Positions 7,750 to 14,349 are shown, counted from the stretch's first letter. The stretch: 15,883 bases of DNA from Bdellovibrionales bacterium (GCA_026713205.1 JAPOOY010000158.1:1-15883), one strand, 5' to 3'. Notes: generated from the sequence alone by a model not told the origin. Translations and numbers: made by a program.

Positions 7750-9309
7750 TTACATCCTGTAAATACCCTTTTGCCTGGATTTTTCCGGGGAATGGGATGC
7801 CAGACTTAACCCAAGAGCTAAGGTTTTTCTTGTATTTATAGGGTCAATTAATCCATCATCCCATAACCTGGCTGTAGCATAATAGGGATGGCTTTCCTTC
7901 TCATATTTTTGCAAAATCGGATTTTTGATTTTTTCCGGATCCGCTTCGGGAGTATTTTTCTTTAAAGTCCAAAGAACTTCCGCAGCCTGCAAACCACCCA
8001 TAACAGAAATACGGGCTGAAGGCCACATCCACAGAAAATTCGGCTGATAGGCGCGACCGCAAAGACCGTAATTACCGGCGCCAAAAGAACCTCCCGCAAT
8101 AACCGTGAACTTAGGGACTCGGGCCAAACTCACCGCTGTCACCAGCTTCGCTCCATCCTTTGCAATCCCTCCCTGTTCATACTTCTTGCCCACCATAAAT
8201 CCTGTAATGTTTTGGAAGAACACAAGCGGAATTTTCCTCTGATCACAGAGATCAATAAAGTGGGCTCCTTTTAAAGCGCTTTGGGAAAAAAGCACTCCAT
8301 TATTGGCTAGAACCCCAACCAAGTGACCGCAAATGTGCCCCCAACCTGTTAGTAAGGTGCGCCCATACTCTGACTTAAACTCCTCAAAGGCGCTGTCATC
8401 CAAAGTACGAGCCAGCACTTCCCTCATATCATAGGGTTTCTTTAAATCTGATGGTAAAATTCCATAGATTTCCTCAGAAGAATACCGAGGCTCTTTGGCT
8501 TTCTGATGTAAAACCGGTTTTTGAACAACACCCAGCCGAGCGATAATTTTTCTGGCTTGATCTAAAGCCTCCTCTTCCGTGCGGGCCATAAAATCACAAA
8601 CTCCGGAAGTTTGACAGTGTACCTGTGCCCCCCCTAACTCTTCCGCAGTCACCTTTTCTCCCGTAGCCGCTTCCACAAGGGGTGGTCCTCCCAGAAAAAC
8701 AGTCCCCTGTTCTTTTACAATAATATTTTCATCCGCCATGGCGGGAACATAAGCCCCTCCCGCTGTGCAACTTCCCATAACAACAGCTATTTGATTGATT
8801 CCTTTAGCGGACATACAAGCCTGATTGTAAAAAATCCGGCCAAAATGATCCCTGTCAGGAAACACTTCCGCCTGTAAAGGGAGATAAGCTCCACCACTAT
8901 CCACCAGATAAATACAAGGGAGATGGTTTTCCAAGGCAATTTCCTGGGCGCGCAAATGTTTTTTCACTGTGAGAGGAAAATAAGTTCCCCCCTTAGCTTG
9001 GGGGTTGTTAGCCACAATAATACATTCTCTTCCTGAAACCTGGGCCGCTCCGGTGACAATTCCCGCTCCGGGAGACTGATTGTCATACATATCCCATGCG
9101 GATAAGGGGGAAAATTCCAAAAATTCCGTGTGAGGATCCTTCAGTTTTTCAATTCTTTGCCGGACAGAGAGTTTTTTACCTTGAGTCTTAAGGCCGGATT
9201 GCTGCACGGTTTGAAGATTTTCCTTCAACTCCTGCACTAAAGACAAATTGTGCTTTTGATTGCTTTTAAATTCTTCAGACTGTGTGTCTATTTTGGATTT
9301 CAGGATCAT
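7750..9309 (-). CDS. mccB: Methylcrotonyl-CoA carboxylase beta (carboxyltransferase) subunit
   Basis: Transfers the carboxyl group from biotin to 3-methylcrotonyl-CoA. Carboxyltransferase motifs are complete: GGTYFPLTVKKHLRAQEIA, GSCTAGGAYVPAMADE, FLGGPPLVEAATGE, FFQNITGFMVGKKYEQGGIAKDGAK and AGGSFGAGNYGLCGRAYQP. I chose ATG at 9309 (519 residues) because its first residues, MILKSKIDTQSEEF, line up with the N-terminus recalled for family members. The frame is open to a GTG at 9429 with a GAGGA ribosome site, which would add 40 residues unlike the family; ATG at 9348 is a third option. The ribosome site favours GTG and the family alignment favours 9309, so the start is unsettled. It is the first gene of the leucine operon, behind the palindromic promoter at 9446-9506. 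Confidence 0.92.
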   Translation of the reverse strand: MILKSKIDTQSEEFKSNQKHNLSLVQELKENLQTVQQSGLKTQGKKLSVRQRIEKLKDPHTEFLEFSPLSAWDMYDNQSPGAGIVTGAAQVSGRECIIVANNPQAKGGTYFPLTVKKHLRAQEIALENHLPCIYLVDSGGAYLPLQAEVFPDRDHFGRIFYNQACMSAKGINQIAVVMGSCTAGGAYVPAMADENIIVKEQGTVFLGGPPLVEAATGEKVTAEELGGAQVHCQTSGVCDFMARTEEEALDQARKIIARLGVVQKPVLHQKAKEPRYSSEEIYGILPSDLKKPYDMREVLARTLDDSAFEEFKSEYGRTLLTGWGHICGHLVGVLANNGVLFSQSALKGAHFIDLCDQRKIPLVFFQNITGFMVGKKYEQGGIAKDGAKLVTAVSLARVPKFTVIAGGSFGAGNYGLCGRAYQPNFLWMWPSARISVMGGLQAAEVLWTLKKNTPEADPEKIKNPILQKYEKESHPYYATARLWDDGLIDPINTRKTLALGLSLASHSPEKSRQKGIYRM

Positions 9310-9445
9310 TAAAAATGATTGTATGCTGTTCCTTAGGAAAAAGTCCATTCCGATTGAAAAAAACCGATTTATGACCTCTATCTGCACCCTCTCACTCCCA
9401 AAAAAAGGATATTTTTTTATACGAACCACTTTGTCCTCAATTGAC

Positions 9446-9473
9446 TTGACAGAATCATTTAAACCAGTAAAAT
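9446..9473 (+). promoter_or_regulatory. Candidate sigma-70 promoter, plus strand
   Basis: A consensus -35 TTGACA (9446-9451) is followed after 16 bp by TAAAAT (9468-9473). It points away from the leucine operon towards the short reading frame at 9493. Half of the large palindrome at 9458-9506 covers the -10 box, as expected for an operator. Divergence from a catabolic operon suggests the promoter of a regulator gene. Confidence 0.4.
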
Positions 9474-9506
9474 CTTAGTATAAGATTAAGAAATGACTGG
9501 TTTAAA
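9458..9506. promoter_or_regulatory. Palindromic operator in the divergent promoter region
   Basis: An 11-bp perfect inverted repeat, TTTAAACCAGT (9458-9468) and ACTGGTTTAAA (9496-9506), encloses a second perfect 7-bp inverted repeat, AATCTTA/TAAGATT (9471-9487), around GTA. It overlaps the plus-strand -10 and a minus-strand TATACT (9477-9482). It is unrelated to the palindromic intergenic repeat family. Binding by a dimeric repressor controlling leucine catabolism is inferred. A cruciform or RNA hairpin is the alternative. Confidence 0.5.
9477..9506 (-). promoter_or_regulatory. Candidate promoter of the leucine-degradation operon
   Basis: On the minus strand, TTTAAA (9501-9506) is separated by 18 bp from TATACT (9477-9482), a good -10 with a weak -35. 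Transcription would start near 9470, about 40 nt before the possible GTG start and 160 nt before the ATG chosen for mccB. The palindrome at 9458-9506 spans it completely. It is the only plausible promoter found ahead of mccB. Confidence 0.35.
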
Positions 9507-9630
9507 AAGACATTGCGAAAAACAAATTAAAGAGCTTTTAAATAAAAACCAGAAAAATTTAAACACGATTGGTATATGTGTCAAAGCCGAACTCACTTTT
9601 GACCCCTCTATCCTCTTAAGGGAGGGCTAG
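9493..9630 (+). pseudogene. Short plus-strand reading frame, possible stump of a divergent regulator
   Basis: A 45-codon frame (MTGLKRHCEKQIKELLNKNQ...) starts 19 nt after the candidate plus-strand -10 box. After about 22 unique, K/E-rich codons it runs into the repeat at 9558 and continues only through repeat sequence to a stop at 9628-9630. The location, divergent from a catabolic operon, is where a dedicated regulator is often found. It could be the 5' stump of one cut by the repeat. No family is recognised, no ribosome site is clear, and it may simply be noncoding. Confidence 0.25.
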
Positions 9631-9676
9631 CTTTATGCAAATGGAAAACCGCAAAACTCAAACACGATCGGTATTA
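9558..9676 (-). repeat. Intergenic palindromic repeat, copy E (half element)
   Basis: This copy has only one half of the element. Positions 9576-9676 match 10746-10846 of copy D closely, including the arm with a small CCCTC/GAGGG hairpin (about 9604-9626). It is joined directly on its left to a terminal motif at 9558-9577. A second terminal motif (9657-9676) ends the copy and contains the TAA stop codon of the nuclease gene. Its core orientation is opposite to copies A, B and C. Confidence 0.8.
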
Positions 9677-10492
9677 AAGTAGAAATTTACAGCTTTCTTT
9701 TATCCGGCCTTTATAATTCTTAAAAATTTGAATTTGTGATTTCTTTTCAATATCCACTTTTTTAACTGTATATTTTTTTAAGGCTGTTTTCCTGGAGGAA
9801 ATCTTCTGGGGCATAATAAAAGAACATATATTTAAAGCCCCTTTTTCTTTTAGGGAAATAATCTTCCAATATCCAGACGGAATTTTTTTTAACCGGCCTT
9901 GAGCTGAGGGCCAAACAGGAAGAGATTTCTCCCCATAAAGAGGACCGGCAAGAACTCTCACGCTATGACCCTTTAAAACCAATCGGCGTATAGTTTCCTC
10001 CAAAATTCTCCAGGGGCCCTGGTTTAAATTTCTTTTTTGAGGAACCAGGTTTGTTATATATTGAGCCTGATAGGCAAAAACAGACCCTTTAAAGGAGCCC
10101 TTGGGCGCTAAATGCCCTTTATCGTAACCCCACCCGGAAGCTCCTTTATAATTTCCGACAGTTAAAGATAAAGAAGGAGGAAGTAAGGGATCAGGCTTCC
10201 ATTTCCTTTCCTCCTGAAGAAATCCCCAGACAACAGAAGGGGAAAGTTGATAGGCCATCCAATCCGGCAAACGGGTATCAGGATTAAAAGATAAAACAAA
10301 TAAATCATGAATGAGTAAAATATTTTTTGTTTCTCTCTCAGGCTGATGAATTGGTAAATCATCCCAGTGCCGGGAATACATCTGAAAAGAGCCTTTATTG
10401 GAAACTCCCTCTGCTTGAAGCTGAAAAACAAAAGCGGTTATAAAAACAACTAGGATAATAAATTCAAGTGTTTTGGTAAGAGATATAATCAT
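9674..10492 (-). CDS. Secreted DNA/RNA non-specific endonuclease
   Basis: A 272-residue protein with an N-terminal signal peptide (hydrophobic 9-24, likely cleavage after LQA at 25-27), so it acts in the periplasm or outside the cell. It belongs to the NUC/EndoG beta-beta-alpha-metal nuclease family. The catalytic motif YDKGHLAP spans 123-130, with general base H127. The metal-binding stretch NLVPQKRNLNQGPW follows at 148-161, N157 being the likely Mg ligand and E165/E166 the helix acids. The usual DRGH is DKGH here. ATG at 10492 has AAGGAG 6 nt upstream. Both sides of the gene are repeat copies, and its stop codon lies inside the end motif of copy E, so the natural C-terminus may have been altered. 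Degradation of prey nucleic acid is a reasonable guess. Confidence 0.88.
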   Translation of the reverse strand: MIISLTKTLEFIILVVFITAFVFQLQAEGVSNKGSFQMYSRHWDDLPIHQPERETKNILLIHDLFVLSFNPDTRLPDWMAYQLSPSVVWGFLQEERKWKPDPLLPPSLSLTVGNYKGASGWGYDKGHLAPKGSFKGSVFAYQAQYITNLVPQKRNLNQGPWRILEETIRRLVLKGHSVRVLAGPLYGEKSLPVWPSAQGRLKKIPSGYWKIISLKEKGALNICSFIMPQKISSRKTALKKYTVKKVDIEKKSQIQIFKNYKGRIKESCKFLL

Positions 10493-10566
10493 TTGTTTCT
10501 CCTTTTTAAAATTTTCTTCTTGTTATCCCTTGCAATAAATGGACCAACACAAAAGAAACCTGTTTC

Positions 10567-10877
10567 TTACACTGATCCGGTTTGACATTTGAAGCTTTCA
10601 GAAATGAATGTGCAGCTCATTTCATGAGTTTATACTAATTTGGTTTGAATTTTTAAACAAAGAAGTGCTTACACCCTTCCTCAAGAGAATAGGGGGGTCA
10701 AAAGTTCAAACATGCGTTTTGCCACAGAGCGACTTGCAGTCGCTTCTGTGTCAAAGCCGAACTCACTTTTGACCCCCCTATTCTCTTGAGGAAGGGCTAA
10801 CTTTATGTAAGTGAAAAATCGCAAACCTCAAACCGGATCGGTGTAAAAATCTGAAAATTCAAACAGAATCGGTATAA
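10567..10877 (-). repeat. Intergenic palindromic repeat, copy D (complete)
   Basis: A complete copy with two terminal motifs at each end: inverted at 10567-10586 and 10630-10649, direct at 10827-10846 and 10858-10877. The ends read TATA...TATA. The centre is the long palindrome at 10674-10796. Core orientation is opposite to copies A-C. The right end is 1 bp from the stop codon of the kinase gene at 10879. The 386-bp gap 10493-10878 is this element plus the leader of the nuclease gene. Confidence 0.85.
10674..10796. repeat. Perfect 32-bp inverted repeat core of copy D
   Basis: The left arm 10674-10705 and right arm 10765-10796 are perfect reverse complements over 32 bp, each including a run of six G or C. 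Between them lies an imperfect continuation ending in a central hairpin (AGCGACT, loop TGC, AGTCGCT). Each arm can also fold on itself, for example CCCT and AGGG around TTCTC/GAGGA. As RNA or a cruciform this would be a very stable rod about 60 bp long. Confidence 0.9.
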
Positions 10878-10878
10878 A

Positions 10879-11898
10879 TCAACTTTTCTCTGAATAACCA
10901 TCTAACTTGGAGAGATTTAATCTTTCCTGAAGGGATTGAATATATTCCAAAAACCCTTTTCCAAGCAAACCTTCAAATTGAAATTTTAAAGATTCCTTTT
11001 CCAACTCTTTGAGTGTTGGTTGAATATAGGGGAGATGTGTGGTTCGGCGGCTGTCATTGTAAAAACCGGCAAAGCATCCACAGGCTTTAAATCCCCTCTG
11101 TAAAAACTGGAGGCGAGTCAAAAAATGAATCTCTTTTATTCCCCCTATAGATTGCTTCATGGGATCCGGAAGGGTTTGAAAATAAAATTTTATCATATCC
11201 TCTTTTTCACGATCTGAAAAAGAAACATAACTGTCATAAAGCAAACTGCAAAGATCATAACAGTAAGGCCCCTGACCCGCATCCTGAAAATCAATCCAAT
11301 GGGGATGATGATTTTTCACCATGAGGTTTTTGCTATGAAAATCCCGATGACAAAATACAAAAGTCAACTGATCTAACTGATTACAAATTTCTTCCATTTC
11401 CTTTTTAAAATTGAGAACAGCATTCTCTGATACCTTTTTTCCACCACAGTTTTCAACCAGTTTTTCCAGACGCTGAAGCGCTATATCTGTTTCCTCCATA
11501 AAAAAATCCTTTCCAAACCGAGGAAAAGAAGAGGGAAGAGGAACTTGTGCTTGCATTTTGACAAGATCACGCAAAGCCTTTTGATAAAGAGCCAGAGCGT
11601 TTTCCCTCTTCTCTTTCAAAACAAATTCTAAAGTTATATCCCCTAAATCCTCTAAGATAAGATACCCCTCTTTTAAGTCCTGATGAAAAAGGCTTGGAAC
11701 CGGAAGGTCGGCTTTTTTCAATACTTCCTGAATTTGTATAAAATCCTTGAGACTTGGATCGCTCTTTCCTGAAGACATAAAGACATAAAAAGAATTTTCC
11801 GCTTGCAAGCGAAAATAGTCTCTATGGCCTCCATCCCCGGCCAGTTTTTCACTCTGAACGATTTTTCCGGGAAAGCATTTTTTCAGAAAATTTTCCAC
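10879..11898 (-). CDS. AmgK-like aminoglycoside/choline kinase-family sugar kinase
   Basis: A 339-residue cytoplasmic phosphotransferase. The kinase motifs are clear: HRDFHSKN at 184-191 (catalytic D186, metal ligand N191) and IDFQDAGQGPYCYDLCSLLYD at 202-222 (D203 and D206). The N-terminal LAGDGGHRDYFR replaces the usual ADASFRRYFR. The pattern matches AmgK, the anomeric N-acetylmuramate/N-acetylglucosamine kinase of cell-wall recycling, better than drug-resistance kinases. The usual partner, nucleotidyltransferase MurU, is not in the window. The start is GTG at 11898 with no ribosome site, 6 nt after a TATACT box, so the mRNA may be leaderless; a later start would cut conserved sequence. 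Repeat copies lie on both sides. Confidence 0.82.
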   Translation of the reverse strand: MENFLKKCFPGKIVQSEKLAGDGGHRDYFRLQAENSFYVFMSSGKSDPSLKDFIQIQEVLKKADLPVPSLFHQDLKEGYLILEDLGDITLEFVLKEKRENALALYQKALRDLVKMQAQVPLPSSFPRFGKDFFMEETDIALQRLEKLVENCGGKKVSENAVLNFKKEMEEICNQLDQLTFVFCHRDFHSKNLMVKNHHPHWIDFQDAGQGPYCYDLCSLLYDSYVSFSDREKEDMIKFYFQTLPDPMKQSIGGIKEIHFLTRLQFLQRGFKACGCFAGFYNDSRRTTHLPYIQPTLKELEKESLKFQFEGLLGKGFLEYIQSLQERLNLSKLDGYSEKS

Positions 11899-11904
11899 GC
11901 CGTC

Positions 11905-11910
11905 AGTATA
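11905..11910 (-). promoter_or_regulatory. Candidate -10 box for the kinase gene
   Basis: TATACT on the minus strand lies 6 nt before the GTG start, placing the transcript start at or near the first codon. The corresponding -35 is poor (CTGAAC at 18 bp spacing). The surrounding 11899-12021 is strongly AT-rich and holds no gene. With no Shine-Dalgarno sequence, a leaderless mRNA is possible. Confidence 0.3.
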
Positions 11911-12021
11911 TATAAATTTTATTTAAAAGTTCAGAGTTTTATATCAATTATGTTTTAATTTTGAGGTTTTTAAATAAAAAGAACATGTGCTTTTTCTTTA
12001 TCTCTATATAAACCCCGAAAA

Positions 12022-12294
12022 TTCAAACAGAAGGAATATAGTTTTATACCGAGCGTGTTTGAATTTTTCCTGTTTTTATTTAAGGGACATAGCCCTTTAT
12101 AACAGAGTATAGGGGTCAAAAATGAGTTCAGATTTGACACAGATGCGGCTGAAAGTCGCACTAAAGCAAAACGCATGTTTGAATTTTTGACCCCTATACT
12201 CTGTTATAAAGGGTGTAAGTATTTTTTCTTATGAAGAACCGGAAAATTTCAAACCGGAGGAGTCTAACTGAAAATTTAAACCGGATTGGTATAA
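12022..12294 (+). repeat. Intergenic palindromic repeat, copy C (complete)
   Basis: A complete copy with core orientation as in A and B. Left end motifs are at 12022-12041 (direct, probably from an abutting fragment) and 12044-12063 (inverted). Right end motifs are at 12248-12267 and 12275-12294. The core palindrome is at 12093-12213. It occupies most of the 447-bp gap between the small hit-type gene and the kinase gene. The rest is the AT-rich kinase leader and about 50 bp without features after 12294. Confidence 0.85.
12093..12213. repeat. Perfect 30-bp inverted repeat core of copy C
   Basis: Arms 12093-12122 and 12184-12213 are perfect reverse complements over 30 bp. Between them is the conserved loop region with a GCGGCT/AGTCGC hairpin and AAAACGCATGTTTGAA. 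Compared with copy D the outer half of the arms has a different sequence, yet pairing within this copy has no mismatch. Confidence 0.9.
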
Positions 12295-12345
12295 ACAGTG
12301 AAGTTGTTGGACTGAAATAAAAAACCGTAACCTTATTCCTATGAC

Positions 12346-12657
12346 TTATCGTGAACCTTCACTTTCATCTGTAGGCGGAGTGGTGGTCGGTTTAGGTTTT
12401 TTTACAACCTTTTTCTTTTTAACCAAAGCAAGGACTTCCTGGGGAGAAAGTCCATGAGGATCTCGATCTCTGTGAACATCTATCTCTCTGTCACAGCAAG
12501 CATCTTTCTTCCGGAGCGTAAGAGACGGTAACTGAGCCTCTGTTTCCCCAGAAGAGGGTTTAACTCCCTGATATTCCGGCAAATCCGCAGCAAAGGAAAT
12601 CGGTGAAATCAAAAAAAGTAAAAACAAAGAAAATAGTGGCATCCATTTTTTTAACAT
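12346..12657 (-). CDS. Small secreted disordered protein, Bd0108-like (hit locus candidate)
   Basis: A 103-residue protein with a signal peptide (basic MLKKW, hydrophobic 8-22, cleavage near SFA at 21-23). The mature chain of about 80 residues is low in hydrophobics: a Cys54-Cys55 pair, charged DREIDVHRDRD (56-66), a short predicted helix (SPQEVLALV), then Lys/Pro/Thr-rich sequence and an acidic end. It is probably mostly disordered. ATG at 12657 has GGAGGT 6 nt upstream. It follows the RHS-like gene by 33 bp, in one operon with it. Size, export, apparent disorder and place beside Tad genes match Bd0108 of the B. bacteriovorus hit locus, whose mutation permits prey-independent growth. Sequence identity could not be tested, so the match rests on architecture. 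Confidence 0.7.
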   Translation of the reverse strand: MLKKWMPLFSLFLLFLISPISFAADLPEYQGVKPSSGETEAQLPSLTLRKKDACCDREIDVHRDRDPHGLSPQEVLALVKKKKVVKKPKPTTTPPTDESEGSR

Positions 12658-12663
12658 TCTCTT

Positions 12664-12669
12664 ACCTCC
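12664..12669 (-). promoter_or_regulatory. Ribosome binding site deciding the small hit-type gene start
   Basis: GGAGGT stands 6 nt before ATG at 12657. The frame is also open to a TTG at 12675, but that would put the ribosome site inside the coding sequence, so the ATG is preferred. Confidence 0.7.
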
Positions 12670-12690
12670 AATCAAAATATTTATTTGTCT

Positions 12691-14349
12691 CTATAAAATG
12701 ACCATTTCTTCAGCTACGGGAGACAGTGTTTCCAAAAAAGAATTAAACACACTGGCCACCTGGCTCATGACAGTGGGGCCGGATCTCCCTTTTACATCCA
12801 CCACACCTCCTTGAGCATTAAAAATAAGACGAATAGAACCGACACCCTGTCTGGTGATGACTTCCGGCTTATTGTATCTGGGATGCCATTTAAGCTTCAC
12901 CACTTTACGGGATTGATCTTCCATTGTATCAATTCGTCCTTTTTCATCATGCCTAACTTTAATCCATTCCTCCTTGGACTTTCTGGCCATATACAATTGG
13001 CAATTAGGACGAAACTGGAATGAAGTGTTTTCCGTTCGTAAAACTTTTTTTCCGGAAGAATCTCTTAAAACAATTTGAACAATCTGAGGCTTTCGGCATT
13101 TTTCTGAATAATTTTGGTATCTCACTGTGCGATACGGCGTTCTTTTTTCCTTTAAAAGCCCGATAAAAGTCCCGCTTTCATAATATTTTCGGGCTGTACG
13201 AACCCCATTCTTTAAAAGTGAAACAGGAGTTCCAAATTTTTGATGATAAATGACATCCGTTAATCGGCCATTCACACGGGCTCTGGCCCTGTAAAGGTAC
13301 TTTCCTTTCCCCTCGGGGAGAGGTTTATTCCAAAATTCATAACGACTGTTATTAACCACCCTTCTGCCACAAACCTTCTTTACCGTGGAATGGTAGTGAT
13401 TGGGGTTTTTTGGATTTTTCCCGTAACCATAAGTTTCCAAACAACCCTTGCGATTTTTGAAAGTTGTCACCCAGTCTTTCTTCTTATTATAAGTGAGTTT
13501 TTCCGTTGTTTTATCAGGGTAAATATTTTCTGTCAGATTATGAAGATTATCATAGTTATGAAAAAATTCCTCGCCAAAAGCATTTCTTACAAATCTCAGA
13601 TCTTCTTTTCCATCATGTTTAAAAGAAGCTGCAACTTTTCCGTTAAATTTGATATCTTTTACTTTTCCGGATTTTCCCAAAACAAACTGAAGACGACGGC
13701 CTCGGTTGTCTTTAACCAGAACCTCTTTACTTCCCCAAGTGATATCAATCCTATTTCCCGACTTATCAAAAGCCCTGACAAGGCGTCCGTTTCTGTTAAA
13801 CACCTCTGAAATGCCATTAGGAAGATGTCGTGTCAGCCAACCTTCCCTTAAAATAACATATTCACTGGCTCGCCCATTGGCATAATATTTTACTCCTGAC
13901 TTGATTTTTCCCTTAATATTTAAAGCTTCCATAAAATCCGCCCGCAAAGTCTGACTTTGCCGGAGATCTTTTTTTAGTGTTTTCATTTGAGAACCTGACA
14001 ACTGAGCTGACTTTCTCATCCCTTTAAGGATGAGGTTGACTTGTAAATCCACATTGCCTGATTTGTTTTTCGGGTAATAGAAAATCTCAAGTCCTCCACC
14101 ACATTCCACGCTTTTCACAGAATTATCCGGTAAAGCAGTCAATCTTGTTTCAAAATTGGAACACCATCCATATCCAAATAAGCCATTATAAAGGGATCGA
14201 CTGTTGTTAGTATATTCCACTTTTAAAGGAAAACCTGCTCCCTCAGACTTAAAAGCTATAAAAGTTTTTGAATATCCGGCGCTTTGTGTATCCACAACAG
14301 CCAAACAAACCATAGGATTAAACAGAAATAAAACGACCAGCCATCTCAT
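12691..14349 (-). CDS. Secreted RHS/YD-like protein, Bd0109-like
   Basis: A 552-residue protein with a signal peptide (residues 1-17, ending VCLA). Near the N-terminus NGLFGYGWCSNFETRL (55-70) resembles the segment that opens RHS proteins (GpGW). The rest is a series of short beta-strand units with YD-like turns such as PNGISEVFNRNGRLVRAFDKSGNRIDITW (about 179-207), ending in about 30 non-repetitive residues. It lacks the RHS core and toxin domain, so it is not a typical polymorphic toxin. ATG at 14349 has AAGGAG 5 nt upstream. Its place between tadB and the small secreted protein fits Bd0109 of the hit locus, reported to work with Bd0108 in pilus-linked signalling. Function is inferred from position. 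Confidence 0.72.
   Translation of the reverse strand: MRWLVVLFLFNPMVCLAVVDTQSAGYSKTFIAFKSEGAGFPLKVEYTNNSRSLYNGLFGYGWCSNFETRLTALPDNSVKSVECGGGLEIFYYPKNKSGNVDLQVNLILKGMRKSAQLSGSQMKTLKKDLRQSQTLRADFMEALNIKGKIKSGVKYYANGRASEYVILREGWLTRHLPNGISEVFNRNGRLVRAFDKSGNRIDITWGSKEVLVKDNRGRRLQFVLGKSGKVKDIKFNGKVAASFKHDGKEDLRFVRNAFGEEFFHNYDNLHNLTENIYPDKTTEKLTYNKKKDWVTTFKNRKGCLETYGYGKNPKNPNHYHSTVKKVCGRRVVNNSRYEFWNKPLPEGKGKYLYRARARVNGRLTDVIYHQKFGTPVSLLKNGVRTARKYYESGTFIGLLKEKRTPYRTVRYQNYSEKCRKPQIVQIVLRDSSGKKVLRTENTSFQFRPNCQLYMARKSKEEWIKVRHDEKGRIDTMEDQSRKVVKLKWHPRYNKPEVITRQGVGSIRLIFNAQGGVVDVKGRSGPTVMSQVASVFNSFLETLSPVAEEMVIL

Noticed and set aside
10879..11898. Aminoglycoside resistance gene
   Set aside because: The HRDFHSKN and DFQDAGQGP motifs fit the AmgK sugar-kinase group; nothing points to a drug substrate.
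11970..12176. Minus-strand frame of 68 codons
   Set aside because: Most of it is repeat copy C read through the palindrome; it has no ribosome site and the same frame is not kept in other copies.
12691..14349. Polymorphic RHS toxin with immunity gene
   Set aside because: The protein lacks the long RHS core and a C-terminal toxin domain, and the following small protein has a signal peptide and a low-complexity chain, unlike an immunity protein.
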